Shown here: piece after piece, positions 1 to 7,958 of the stretch
How positions within the stretch are numbered: the first letter of the stretch is position 1
Layout of the letters: each line of letters begins with the position of its first letter
Assembly (NCBI GenBank): GCA_910586225.1
Contig: CAJUIL010000011.1
Span: 37,113-101,112, forward strand
Length of the DNA stretch: 64,000 nucleotides
Direction: 5' to 3'
From: an uncultured Eubacterium sp.
GTDB lineage: Bacteria > Bacillota > Clostridia > Lachnospirales > Lachnospiraceae
The notes under the pieces: model-generated
Databases searched by the model: none
What the model was told of the DNA's origin: nothing
What the model saw: only the letters and a program-made list of their open reading frames with translations
Program-made: the position numbers and the translations under genes

Positions 1-1
1 G

Positions 2-544
2 GACAAGCTGCGTTGGTACGATGCACAGCTTGTTGTTATCGATACCATACTTGTTTCTACAAGTGGGACAAGGCTGATGAAGGAAAAAGCGCTGCAGCGG
101 GCAAGGAAGGAACTGTTTCCTCTGGCGGCGCTGCTTACGCCGAATATTCCGGAAGCGGAGGTGCTGGCGGGTATTTCCATCTGTGATGAAGATGCTATGC
201 AGCGGGCTGCAAAGGTTATTGGCGAAGCGTACGAATGTGCTGTGTTAGTTAAGGGCGGGCACCGGGACGGTGCGGCGGATGACCTGCTGTATGACAGCGG
301 GCATTTTTACTGGCTGCGTGCGCAGCGCATAGACAATCCAAATACTCATGGGACTGGCTGCACGCTGTCTGCCGCGGCTGCGTGTAATCTGGCAGCTGGG
401 CTGTCCATACCTGCTGCACTGGAAAAGGCAAAGAAGTATCTGACAGGAGCTATTTTAGCCGGGTTGGATCTGGGACAGGGAAATGGGCCGCTGCATCACG
501 GGTATGAAAGGAATGAAAATGGTTGTTTAATATTTAATCTATAA
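2..544 (+). CDS. thiD: Hydroxymethylpyrimidine/phosphomethylpyrimidine kinase, C-terminal part (5' end outside window)
   Basis: ThiD phosphorylates HMP and HMP-phosphate in the cytoplasm to make the pyrimidine half of thiamine. The frame is open from base 2, before the first ATG at 77, and the upstream codons read VVIDTILVSTSGTRL, matching the ThiD strand usually written VxDPVMV. The visible part carries LTPNIPEAEVL, VKGGH, and the anion-hole motif THGTGCTLSAA near the end, all typical of the ribokinase-fold ThiD family. About 180 codons are present, so roughly the first 80 residues lie outside the window. The normal DP in the conserved strand reads DT here. pyk follows 17 bp downstream. Confidence 0.88.
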   Translation, partial: DKLRWYDAQLVVIDTILVSTSGTRLMKEKALQRARKELFPLAALLTPNIPEAEVLAGISICDEDAMQRAAKVIGEAYECAVLVKGGHRDGAADDLLYDSGHFYWLRAQRIDNPNTHGTGCTLSAAAACNLAAGLSIPAALEKAKKYLTGAILAGLDLGQGNGPLHHGYERNENGCLIFNL

Positions 545-561
545 ATTGAGGAGGAACAATT

Positions 562-2004
562 ATGACAAAGACAAAGATTATCTGCACGCTTGGACCGGCG
601 ACAGACCAGCCGGGTATTTTGGATGCCCTGATCCAGGAGGGGATGAGTGTGGCGCGCTTTAATTTCTCGCATGGGACTTATGAGGAGCATGAAAAGCGCC
701 TGAAAGCCTTGAGAGCAGCCCGTACAAAATACCAAAAGCCGATCGCGGCTCTTTTGGATACCAAGGGGCCGGAAATCCGTGTAAAGTCTTTTGTAAACGG
801 AAAGGTGGAATTAAAGCCGGATCAGCTGTTCCGTCTGTGCTACAACGATGTGGAAGGAAACGGCGAGCGGGTAACGATCACGTGCAAGGAGCTGTATAAG
901 GATGTTTCTGTCGGAAAGCGTATTTTGCTGGATGACGGCCTGATTGAAATGCAGGTAGACGCGATCGAGAATAAGGATATCATATGCCGCGTAATTAACG
1001 GTGGAGTCGTTTCGAATAATAAGGGTGTCAATGTGCCGGACGTGCATTTGTCGCTGCCATATGTCAGTGAAAAGGATAAACAGGACATTTTGTTTGGAAT
1101 CGAAAAGGACTTTGACTTTGTTGCAGCTTCGTTTGTAAGACGTGCGGAGGATGTGCTTCAGATCCGTAAGATCTTAGACGAAAACGGCGGAAAAAATATA
1201 GAGATCATATCGAAAATCGAAAATCGCGAAGGTGTGGAAAATATCGACGAGATCATTGCCGCGTCACAAGGCATTATGATCGCGCGCGGGGATATGGGTG
1301 TCGAGATTGCAAGCGAAGAAGTGCCTGTGATCCAGAAGATGATCATTAAAAAAGTATACGAAGCAGGCAAGAAGGTAATTACAGCGACGCAGATGCTCGA
1401 TTCGATGATGAAGAACCCAAGACCGACCAGAGCGGAGACGACGGACGTGGCGAATGCCATTTATGACGGTACGAGTGCGATCATGCTTTCCGGCGAGACG
1501 GCAGCAGGAAAATATCCGGTAGAGGCGCTGCAGACGATGATGCGCATTGCGCTGCGTACCGAGCAGGATATCGATTATCGTAAGCGTTTCTTCGGCTATG
1601 ACCATAAGGCAAGTACGAATGTGACGGATGCGATCTGCCATGCAACTTGTACGACTGCGCATGACCTGAACGCTGCAGCGATCCTGACGGTTACAAAGAC
1701 CGGGACCTCTGCGCGCATGATTTCGCGCTATCGTCCGGGATGCCAGATCATCGGATGTACAATGGATGAAAAGGTCGGCAGACAGCTGAACCTTTCCTGG
1801 GGTGTGCGGCCGCTGCTGATCATGGAAGAAAGCGATGTGATCGAATTGTTTAACCATTCGGTAAGCAATGCAAGGGACTACGGATTTTTGAATCCGGGTG
1901 AGCTGGTTGTTATTACATCCGGCGTTCCGCTTGGTATGGCGGGCACGACCAACATGATTAAGGTTCAGACGGTACAGGAACCGAAGAAAATCGCTACATG
2001 GTAA
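562..2004 (+). CDS. pyk: Pyruvate kinase
   Basis: Converts phosphoenolpyruvate and ADP to pyruvate and ATP, the last glycolytic step. The 480-residue product shows the family motifs in order: ARFNFSHG (31-38), LLDTKGPEIR (64-73), KIENREGVENIDEI (about 218-231), ARGDMGVE (241-248), ATQML (275-279) and PTRAETTDVANA (288-299), then the C-terminal allosteric domain. It lacks the extra C-terminal PEP-utiliser-like domain present in Bacillus pyruvate kinases, so it is of the short type. Start chosen at ATG 562 with GGAGGA 10 bases upstream. An intrinsic terminator follows immediately. Confidence 0.97.
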   Translation: MTKTKIICTLGPATDQPGILDALIQEGMSVARFNFSHGTYEEHEKRLKALRAARTKYQKPIAALLDTKGPEIRVKSFVNGKVELKPDQLFRLCYNDVEGNGERVTITCKELYKDVSVGKRILLDDGLIEMQVDAIENKDIICRVINGGVVSNNKGVNVPDVHLSLPYVSEKDKQDILFGIEKDFDFVAASFVRRAEDVLQIRKILDENGGKNIEIISKIENREGVENIDEIIAASQGIMIARGDMGVEIASEEVPVIQKMIIKKVYEAGKKVITATQMLDSMMKNPRPTRAETTDVANAIYDGTSAIMLSGETAAGKYPVEALQTMMRIALRTEQDIDYRKRFFGYDHKASTNVTDAICHATCTTAHDLNAAAILTVTKTGTSARMISRYRPGCQIIGCTMDEKVGRQLNLSWGVRPLLIMEESDVIELFNHSVSNARDYGFLNPGELVVITSGVPLGMAGTTNMIKVQTVQEPKKIATW

Positions 2005-2014
2005 ATGATACTAG

Positions 2015-2053
2015 GCGCAGGACTGTTTTTTTTGACAGGACTGCGCTTTTTTT
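2015..2053 (+). terminator. Intrinsic terminator of pyk
   Basis: Outer stem GCGCAG/CTGCGC and inner stem CTGT/ACAG are separated by a symmetric GA/GA internal loop, which can form tandem sheared G-A pairs. A run of seven T follows. It begins 11 bases after the pyk stop codon. Confidence 0.85.
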
Positions 2054-2077
2054 ATGGATCAAATTTTATGGATCAAA
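2050..2077 (+). repeat. Tandem duplication of a 14-bp unit
   Basis: TTTTATGGATCAAA occurs twice head to tail (2050-2063 and 2064-2077), starting inside the T-run of the pyk terminator. It looks like a small slippage duplication; no function is evident. Confidence 0.8.
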
Positions 2078-2089
2078 TCAGAGACGCGG

Positions 2090-2117
2090 AACCGTCTGGC
2101 ATATGCTGCATAAAATA
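2090..2117 (+). promoter_or_regulatory. Candidate sigma-K-type promoter for dpaAB
   Basis: CATAAAATA at 2109-2117 fits the sigma-K minus-10 pattern CATAnnnTA. An AC (aAC, 2090-2092) lies 16 bases upstream, as in sigma-K minus-35 sites. dpaAB is a sigma-K target in Bacillus, so this is the expected kind of promoter. The predicted start would fall very close to the ribosome binding site at 2122-2128, which weakens the call. Confidence 0.35.
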
Positions 2118-2135
2118 AAGTGGAGGTGCAGTTAT

Positions 2136-3011
2136 ATGGGACGTTTTCTAATATTAGGCAAGGAAGAACGCCAGAAGTATTTGTTCCAGATGCTCTGCAG
2201 CAAAGGGCAGACCGTGACATACTGCGATTCGTGGCTGGACGGCGGCTATGACGCTGTGATGCTGCCTGTGGCGCGGAGCGCGGAATATCTGGAGCAGATC
2301 GCCGATAAACTGCAGGCGGGCGAATATGTATTCGGCTGTAATTTCCCGCCGGAGATTGTGGAGTACAAACGCAGGCAGGGCATTTTTTTTATTGATTATA
2401 TGAAGGAAGAAGGCGCTGCTTATACGAATGCGGTTGCAACAGCGGAGGGTGCCGTAGCAGAGGCGATACTGGCGGGCAAGGAAGTGCTCTGCGGCAGGCG
2501 GATGCTTGTGATGGGATTTGGCAGATGCGGCCAGATGCTTGCACAGCGCTTGCGGGCGCTGGGAGGAGCGGTAACGGTTTATGAAAAAAATGCAGAAAAG
2601 CTGGCGATCGCAAGGGCCTGCGGATGGGACGCGGTTGCGGCGCAGGAGGAGACGATCGCTTATGAGCCAGGGGCAGTAACGATCGCGAACTGCTCGATGG
2701 AGCCGCGTTCCGAGATGACGGAAAACAGGCTGACCGCGCAGTTCTGGGGGCAGTTTTCCTATATTTTCAATACTGTTCCAGCTCTTGTGCTCGGAGCAGA
2801 GCGGCTGGAGCATATCCGTCACGATGCTGTGCTGATCGATATTGCATCGGCTCCGGGAGGCATCGATTACGCATTCTGCGCACAAAAGGGCATGAACGCG
2901 AAGCTCTGTGGCGGGCTTCCAGCAAAATATGCGCCGCGCTCGGCGGCGGAGCTGTTGTTTGAAGTAATTGAATCGTATTTAAATTTATCTGAGAGAGGTG
3001 ACGTCCTATGA
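2136..3011 (+). CDS. dpaA: Dipicolinate synthase subunit A
   Basis: Subunit A of dipicolinate synthase oxidises dihydrodipicolinate-pathway intermediate to dipicolinic acid in the mother cell for storage in the spore core. The 291-residue product begins GRFLILGKEERQKYL, has the family's N-terminal domain, and then a Rossmann nucleotide-binding segment (MLVMGFGRCGQML, about residues 125-137). The frame is open further upstream to 1998, but ATG 2136 has GGAGGTG at the right distance and matches the family start. The stop overlaps the dpaB start by 4 bases (ATGA), so the two are translationally coupled. This gene and its partner imply a spore former. Confidence 0.93.
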   Translation: MGRFLILGKEERQKYLFQMLCSKGQTVTYCDSWLDGGYDAVMLPVARSAEYLEQIADKLQAGEYVFGCNFPPEIVEYKRRQGIFFIDYMKEEGAAYTNAVATAEGAVAEAILAGKEVLCGRRMLVMGFGRCGQMLAQRLRALGGAVTVYEKNAEKLAIARACGWDAVAAQEETIAYEPGAVTIANCSMEPRSEMTENRLTAQFWGQFSYIFNTVPALVLGAERLEHIRHDAVLIDIASAPGGIDYAFCAQKGMNAKLCGGLPAKYAPRSAAELLFEVIESYLNLSERGDVL

Positions 3012-3598
3012 CGCAGGAGCAGAAGCTAACCGTGGGACTTGCATTTACAGGGTCCTTTTGTACATTCGCGAAGATCCGGGAAGTAACCGCACAGCTGGCA
3101 AAGAAGGATCGGAGGATCGTACCGATCTATTCCGACAATGTACAGTCGATGGATACCCGGTTCGGCACAGCGGAGGAATTTCAAAGGGACATCGAAAAGA
3201 TCACCGGAGAAAAGGGCATCCGCACGATACCGGAGGCCGAGCCGATTGGGCCGACTGGCTATCTGGATGCGCTGATCATCGCACCATGTACAGGAAATAC
3301 GATGGCAAAGCTCTGCGCCGGCATCACAGATACGCCGGTGCTGATGGCGGCGAAGGCGCATCTTCGCAACGAAAAGCCGCTCATCCTTTCCATTTCCACG
3401 AACGACGCGCTTGGCATGAATTTTAAAAATATCGGAATGCTTATGAATATGAAGCATATTTACTTTGTGCCGTTCGGTCAGGATAACTATAAAAAGAAAA
3501 CAAATTCCATGATTGCGCATACGGACCGGATAGAAGAAACACTGGAAGCCGCCCTGCAGGGAAAGCAGCTCCAGCCTGTCATATTAGGCCCGCGGTAA
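3008..3598 (+). CDS. dpaB: Dipicolinate synthase subunit B
   Basis: Flavoprotein-type subunit B of dipicolinate synthase (SpoVFB). The 196-residue product has the flavodoxin-like start GLAFTGSFCTFA, the central LIIAPCTGNTMAKLC motif of the flavoprotein/decarboxylase family, and a C-terminal YFVPFGQDN segment, all typical of DpaB. Length is normal. It overlaps dpaA by 4 bases and is the last gene of this short operon; asnB converges on it from the other strand. Confidence 0.93.
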   Translation: MTQEQKLTVGLAFTGSFCTFAKIREVTAQLAKKDRRIVPIYSDNVQSMDTRFGTAEEFQRDIEKITGEKGIRTIPEAEPIGPTGYLDALIIAPCTGNTMAKLCAGITDTPVLMAAKAHLRNEKPLILSISTNDALGMNFKNIGMLMNMKHIYFVPFGQDNYKKKTNSMIAHTDRIEETLEAALQGKQLQPVILGPR

Positions 3599-3629
3599 GC
3601 GGCAGCGGAGCGTGTGAAAGATGATGGCA

Positions 3630-3668
3630 CATGGCAAAAATCCGCAAGGTACTCCGGTTTTTGCCATG
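3630..3668. terminator. Inverted repeat between convergent dpaB and asnB, possible shared terminator
   Basis: Arms CATGGCAAAAATCCG (3630-3644) and CGGTTTTTGCCATG (3655-3668) pair with a single bulged T around a 10-base loop. No clean T-run follows on either strand, so termination is inferred mainly from its position between two converging genes. Confidence 0.45.
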
Positions 3669-3722
3669 CACTTTCTAAATCATATGCTGCGCCTAATGAT
3701 GTGTTATTTCGTGGACGAAGTA

Positions 3723-5576
3723 CTAGATGACAAGCTCCACCTTGTATTTGCGCAGCCAGTATTCCACCTGCAGCAAATACGCGATCATCTGCGGCCCCGC
3801 CATCAGCTGGCCGTACCATGGCGCTCCGTAGTCCTTCGCTTTATCCAAAAACACTTGGACCGCTGTTTCGTCCACCAGCTGCTTGAGCGGACAGCCGGGC
3901 TGCTCTAATACAGCCCGCAGCCGGTCTGCCAGCAGTTTTTCGTAATACGGGTGGTACGTTTTTGGGTATGGGCTTTTTTTGCGGAATAAGATCTCATCCG
4001 GCAGCAGCGTACGTGCAGCTTGGCGCAGTACATTTTTTACAACGCCGTCCTTTGCCTTCATTTCCCATGGGATATTAAAAACATAGTCTACGAGCGTGCG
4101 GTCTGCAAATGGTACGCGCGCTTCTAAGCCGGAATGCATACTGGTGCGGTCCATACGGTTTAAGAGCGTCTGCATGAAAAAGCGGATATTCAAATATCCG
4201 ATGCGCCGGCGGTTTACTTCGGTACTGTTTTCTCCGGGCAGGACAGCGATTTCACTAATGGCTGTCTCGTAAGCGTTTTTTACATAGCCGTCCATATCTA
4301 GCTTATTTAATAATTCCGGATTTAATAATTTTTTGCGAGGCGAAAGATCGGGAGTCCATGGAAATGTGCCGCAGTTTAAAAACGATTCTTTATGGAACCA
4401 TGGATAGCCGCCGAATACTTCGTCTGCACATTCGCCGGTCAGTACGACCTTATGGTGTTTTGCGGTTTCGCTGCAGAAATATAACAGAGAAGAGTCCACA
4501 TCCGCCATACAGGGCAGGTCGTGGGCGTCTACAGATTCGTACAGCGTATCGGCTTGGGTCTGGGTGCTGCATTCTAGATAGTGGTGGTCTGTGTGCAGGA
4601 ACGAAACCATCTGGTCCACATACGGGCGGTCCATCGAGGGCTGGAAGCTGTTTGCCTTAAAGTATTTGTCGTTTTCGGTAAAATCAAACGAGTAGGTGGT
4701 AAGGATCTGCCCCTGCGCTTTTAATTCCCCGGCGCAGACGGCGGAGACAAGGCTCGAATCCACACCGCCGGAAAGGAAGGTACAGACCGGCACATCCGAA
4801 ACCATCTGGCGTTTGATCGCATCGGTGACGAGGAAGCGGGTCTTTTCAATCGTATCCTCGTAGGAGTCCTCATGCGGACGGCTGGTCAGCTTAAAATATG
4901 TATCGGACACATAGCCAAGGCTGCTGCAGGTCATAAAGGAGCCGGGCTTTAGCTCATGGATGCCTGCAAAAACACCGCTGCCGGGAGTTCTTGCGGGGCC
5001 AAGGCCGAAAATCTCATTCAGCCCGTTTTTATCCAGCTTTGCGGTCACGCCTGGAAAGCAGAAAAGCCCTTTAAGCTCCGAGGAAAAGACGAGAGTGCCA
5101 TTGTGCACGGTGTAAAACAGCGGCTTGACGCCGAAGCTGTCACGATATAGCGTTAGTATTTTATGCCGCTCGTCATAGATCGCAAAAGCAAAAATACCGT
5201 CCAGCTGATTGATAAACGAGGGACCGAGCGTTAAATACGAAAGGAGGATAAGTTCTGTATCAGAAGAGGTTTTCGGGAGTACGTCGCGTTCAAAGAGCGC
5301 TTGCCGGAGCGCTTTTTGATTATAGATCTCGCCGTTGTATACGATATGGTACAAAGAGTCGCCCATGGATCTTGTCATCGGCTGGCTGCCGTTTTTCAGA
5401 TCGATAATAGACAGTCTGGTATGGGACAGGCCGCACGCATCGGACAGAAAAACGCCGGAAGCGTCCGGTCCGCGGTGTGTCTGGCACTGTCCCATCTGGC
5501 GTAGGATATGTTCAAATTCCGGCTGCCTTGCTTGAAAGAGGGCAGCGGAGTCATAAAAGCCTGCGATACTGCACAT
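3723..5576 (-). CDS. asnB: Asparagine synthase (glutamine-hydrolysing)
   Basis: Makes asparagine from aspartate, glutamine and ATP. The 617-residue product starts MCSIAGFYD, giving the class II amidotransferase nucleophile Cys2 after Met removal, with Arg53 (SHTRLSIID), NGEIYN (81-86) and SSDTE (104-108) completing the glutaminase site. The synthetase domain has the PP-loop FLSGGVDSSL (267-276) and a downstream GECADEVFGGYPW. Length is normal for AsnB. The Cys2 requirement fixes the start at 5576, which has AGGGAA upstream. It is monocistronic as far as can be seen. Confidence 0.95.
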   Translation of the reverse strand: MCSIAGFYDSAALFQARQPEFEHILRQMGQCQTHRGPDASGVFLSDACGLSHTRLSIIDLKNGSQPMTRSMGDSLYHIVYNGEIYNQKALRQALFERDVLPKTSSDTELILLSYLTLGPSFINQLDGIFAFAIYDERHKILTLYRDSFGVKPLFYTVHNGTLVFSSELKGLFCFPGVTAKLDKNGLNEIFGLGPARTPGSGVFAGIHELKPGSFMTCSSLGYVSDTYFKLTSRPHEDSYEDTIEKTRFLVTDAIKRQMVSDVPVCTFLSGGVDSSLVSAVCAGELKAQGQILTTYSFDFTENDKYFKANSFQPSMDRPYVDQMVSFLHTDHHYLECSTQTQADTLYESVDAHDLPCMADVDSSLLYFCSETAKHHKVVLTGECADEVFGGYPWFHKESFLNCGTFPWTPDLSPRKKLLNPELLNKLDMDGYVKNAYETAISEIAVLPGENSTEVNRRRIGYLNIRFFMQTLLNRMDRTSMHSGLEARVPFADRTLVDYVFNIPWEMKAKDGVVKNVLRQAARTLLPDEILFRKKSPYPKTYHPYYEKLLADRLRAVLEQPGCPLKQLVDETAVQVFLDKAKDYGAPWYGQLMAGPQMIAYLLQVEYWLRKYKVELVI

Positions 5577-5671
5577 AGTAGATTCCCTGCATGATTTTCT
5601 TTGTTCCAGTCTATGCGCTTTAAGGAAAAAATATGCAAAGCAATGCAGTCTGTGTATGTGAAAAGGTACGG

Positions 5672-6040
5672 TCAGTCGTGCTCGTTGACATACTGCTTGA
5701 TCGCCGCGAAGCTTTCGGCGCTCATATAGTGCTCCATTTTGCAGGCGTCCTCTGTGGCTGTTTTTTCGTCAATGCCGAGCCGGATAAGCCAGGCGGAAAA
5801 AAACTGATGCCTTTCATAGATTTTTTCTGCGATCGACTGCCCGTCTTCGGTCAGATAAATAAAGCCCGCGTTTGTTACTGTTATATAGCCGTTTTCTCTG
5901 AGGTTTTTCATAGCGACGCTGACGCTTGGCTTCTTAAAGCCAAGTTCGTTGGCGATATCGACCGAACGCACGACAGGAAGAGACTTACTTAATATAAGGA
6001 TAGTTTCAAGATAATTTTCTGCGGATTCGTGTAGATTCAT
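5672..6040 (-). CDS. DtxR/MntR-family metal-dependent transcriptional regulator
   Basis: A 122-residue regulator starting NLHESAENYLETILIL, the N-terminal winged helix of the DtxR/MntR family, with recognition-helix region VDIANELGFKKPSVSVAMKNL (two blocks) and a dimerisation half rich in His and Glu (HQFF, EDACKMEHYMS). It lacks the SH3-like third domain, as in MntR. The usual job is manganese- or iron-dependent repression of metal transport. A longer open frame reaches 6139, but ATG 6040 has AAGGAG eight bases upstream and the family start. Its promoter lies about 250 bp upstream, on the far side of an inserted MITE-like element. Confidence 0.85.
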   Translation of the reverse strand: MNLHESAENYLETILILSKSLPVVRSVDIANELGFKKPSVSVAMKNLRENGYITVTNAGFIYLTEDGQSIAEKIYERHQFFSAWLIRLGIDEKTATEDACKMEHYMSAESFAAIKQYVNEHD

Positions 6041-6115
6041 AGGACGCTCCTTTTGCGGTAGTTGGTAAGTGCCGGCGCAGGCTGTACACAGCGGGGCCAT
6101 GCACAGACTTGCCTG

Positions 6116-6265
6116 AATGGTTAGTAACAGTTCAGACAAGCTGACCTGTTACCTGCAAAAATCCATTGAAAATCGCTTCGCGATGGGATTTTTGCACTCC
6201 TGAATCATGTTCTTACGGTCTTTGCAGCAGGGTGCAAAGACCTGACTGAACTGTTACAATGGTTA
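6116..6265. mobile_element. MITE-like element with 12-bp terminal inverted repeats and 8-bp target duplication
   Basis: Perfect terminal inverted repeats GTAACAGTTCAG (6124-6135) and CTGAACTGTTAC (6246-6257) bound a 134-bp non-coding element. The octamer AATGGTTA flanks it directly on both sides (6116-6123 and 6258-6265), as expected of a target site duplication. Inside are two strong hairpins: GCAAAAATCC/GGATTTTTGC enclosing ATCGCTTCGCGAT, and GGTCTTTGCA/TGCAAAGACC (6217-6242). No protein is encoded, so a transposase would act in trans. It lies between the mntR-type gene and its promoter. Confidence 0.8.
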
Positions 6266-6267
6266 CT

Positions 6268-6295
6268 ATTATAACACTTGGCAGCAAAAAGTAAA
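6268..6295 (-). promoter_or_regulatory. Promoter for the DtxR/MntR-family gene
   Basis: On the minus strand TTTACT (6290-6295), a 16-bp spacer and a perfect TATAAT (6268-6273) form a sigma-A promoter. Transcription would run through the MITE-like element before reaching the gene at 6040. Confidence 0.65.
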
Positions 6296-6298
6296 GGC

Positions 6299-6327
6299 TT
6301 GACGAATGGAAAGACAAGAAGTACTAT
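6299..6327 (+). promoter_or_regulatory. Promoter for cls
   Basis: TTGACG (6299-6304), a 17-bp spacer and TACTAT (6322-6327) on the plus strand. Its minus-35 starts 4 bp from the minus-35 of the divergent regulator promoter, so the two could be co-regulated. Confidence 0.6.
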
Positions 6328-6363
6328 AGGAAGCAGGCAAACGGATGCAAAGGAGGAAGCAAT

Positions 6364-7941
6364 ATGCAGAATAAATATAAAACAAAGGGGCTGCGCCTGA
6401 TCAAAAAGGGCCAAGAGGATATTTCACACGCGATCTTTAGCCGCTTCGGACTGTTTTTACTGTTGCTGCTGATACAGGTGTTGTTTTTATTCAGTCTTTT
6501 TCAGCGGTTTGAGGACTTTTTGCCTCATGTGATGGGCGGGAGGACGCTGTTTATTTTTGTAATGGTCGTTTGTCTGTTAAACAACAGGATGAATCCGACA
6601 GCAAAGATCACCTGGCTGATCGTGATTATGCTTTTGCCGGTTTTTGGTATTTTGCTGTTTTTATATACGCAGAGCAATATCGGGCACCGGGCGTTGAAAA
6701 AATGGATGCATGATATTATCGCAGATACGATCGAAGCGATCCCGCAGCAGGCGGACGTACTGGAGCGGTTTTCAGCAGAGGCTCCGGGAGCCGCGTCGCT
6801 GGCCGGGTATATGCACCGCAGCGGTTGCTTTCCGGTGTATGAAAAGACGGCGGTTACTTATTTTCCGCAGGGCGAGGATAAGTTTCAGGAGATGCTTGTA
6901 CAGCTTGCGGCCGCGGAGCATTTTATTTTTATGGAATATTTTATCGTAGACGAAGGGATCATGTGGGGAAGCGTTTTGGAAATTCTTGCCCAAAAAGCGG
7001 CTGCGGGCGTGGATGTGCGCGTGATGTACGACGGGACGTGTGAATTTTCCCTGCTGCCGCATGACTATCCGAAGCGGCTGCAAAGGCTGGGGATTAAGTG
7101 CAAGGTATTCGCCCCGGTGGCGCCATTTATTTCCACGCACTATAATTACAGGGACCACCGTAAGATCCTGGTCATAGACGGGCATACGGCGTTTAACGGC
7201 GGGGTCAATCTGGCGGATGAATATATTAATCAGAAGGAACGCTTTGGACACTGGAAAGATACGGCTGTGATGCTCAAGGGAGAAGCGGTCAAAAGCTTTA
7301 CGCTGATGTTTTTGCAGATGTGGAATATGGATGACAGGGAAAAGGAATATGCAAAATTCCTGGCCTATCCGCAGAAGCCGGACGTATCTGCGAGAGGCTT
7401 TGTCATTCCTTATGGCGACTGCCCGCTGGATAATGACAAGGTGGGCGAGCGGGTGTATATGGATATTTTAAACCGGGCGCTGCATTATGTACATATTATG
7501 ACGCCGTATCTGATCTTGGACGGGGAAACGGAAACCGCGCTGAAATTTGCCGCGGAGCGTGGGGTAGAGGTGATTTTGATACTGCCGGGCATTCCAGATA
7601 AGCCGGTGCCGTATGCGCTTGCAAAGACGCATTATCCGTCCCTATTGGAATCCGGGGTGAAGATTTATGAATATACGCCGGGGTTCGTGCACGCAAAGGT
7701 ATTTGCCAGCGACAGCAGGGAAGCGGTCGTCGGAACGATCAATCTGGATTACCGCAGCCTGTACCATCATTTTGAATGTGCGTGCTACTTATACGAAACG
7801 GACTGCATTGCGGATATCGAAGCGGATTTTCAAAGGACGCTTGCAAAATGCAGACAGGTTACGATGGAAACGGTGCGCAGGGAAGACTGGAAGGTAAAGC
7901 TGACCGGATATTTGATGAAGGCGGTTGCCCCACTAATGTAG
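6364..7941 (+). CDS. cls: Cardiolipin synthase
   Basis: Joins two phosphatidylglycerol molecules into cardiolipin and glycerol at the cytoplasmic membrane. The 525-residue product has two to three N-terminal membrane segments (about 27-46, 60-73 and 83-101), a PLDc_N-type motif near WLIVIMLLPVFG, and two phospholipase D motifs: HRKILVID (H265, K267, D272) and HAKVFASD (H443, K445, D450). Length and order match bacterial Cls. Start at ATG 6364 with GGAGG upstream. The stop lies inside a hairpin that separates it from the converging AraC gene. Confidence 0.95.
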   Translation: MQNKYKTKGLRLIKKGQEDISHAIFSRFGLFLLLLLIQVLFLFSLFQRFEDFLPHVMGGRTLFIFVMVVCLLNNRMNPTAKITWLIVIMLLPVFGILLFLYTQSNIGHRALKKWMHDIIADTIEAIPQQADVLERFSAEAPGAASLAGYMHRSGCFPVYEKTAVTYFPQGEDKFQEMLVQLAAAEHFIFMEYFIVDEGIMWGSVLEILAQKAAAGVDVRVMYDGTCEFSLLPHDYPKRLQRLGIKCKVFAPVAPFISTHYNYRDHRKILVIDGHTAFNGGVNLADEYINQKERFGHWKDTAVMLKGEAVKSFTLMFLQMWNMDDREKEYAKFLAYPQKPDVSARGFVIPYGDCPLDNDKVGERVYMDILNRALHYVHIMTPYLILDGETETALKFAAERGVEVILILPGIPDKPVPYALAKTHYPSLLESGVKIYEYTPGFVHAKVFASDSREAVVGTINLDYRSLYHHFECACYLYETDCIADIEADFQRTLAKCRQVTMETVRREDWKVKLTGYLMKAVAPLM

Positions 7942-7953
7942 AGCAGCCGCCTT
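7918..7953. terminator. Hairpin at the convergent ends of cls and the AraC gene
   Basis: AAGGCGGTTGC (7918-7928) pairs with GCAGCCGCCTT (7943-7953) with one G-T wobble, spanning the cls stop codon. It has no strong T-run on either side, so it may act as a bidirectional terminator or only as a transcript-end hairpin. Confidence 0.5.
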
Positions 7954-7958
7954 GCGTG

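Noticed and set aside
1264..1857. 197-codon minus-strand frame opposite pyk
   Set aside because: Antisense shadow of a well-conserved enzyme gene; no ribosome site, no recognisable motif.
1998..2135. Longer N-terminus for dpaA
   Set aside because: It would begin in the pyk end and read through the pyk terminator; ATG 2136 has the ribosome site and the family start.
2154..2885. 243-codon minus-strand frame opposite dpaA
   Set aside because: Antisense shadow with a His/Arg/Cys-rich composition typical of reversed coding sequence.
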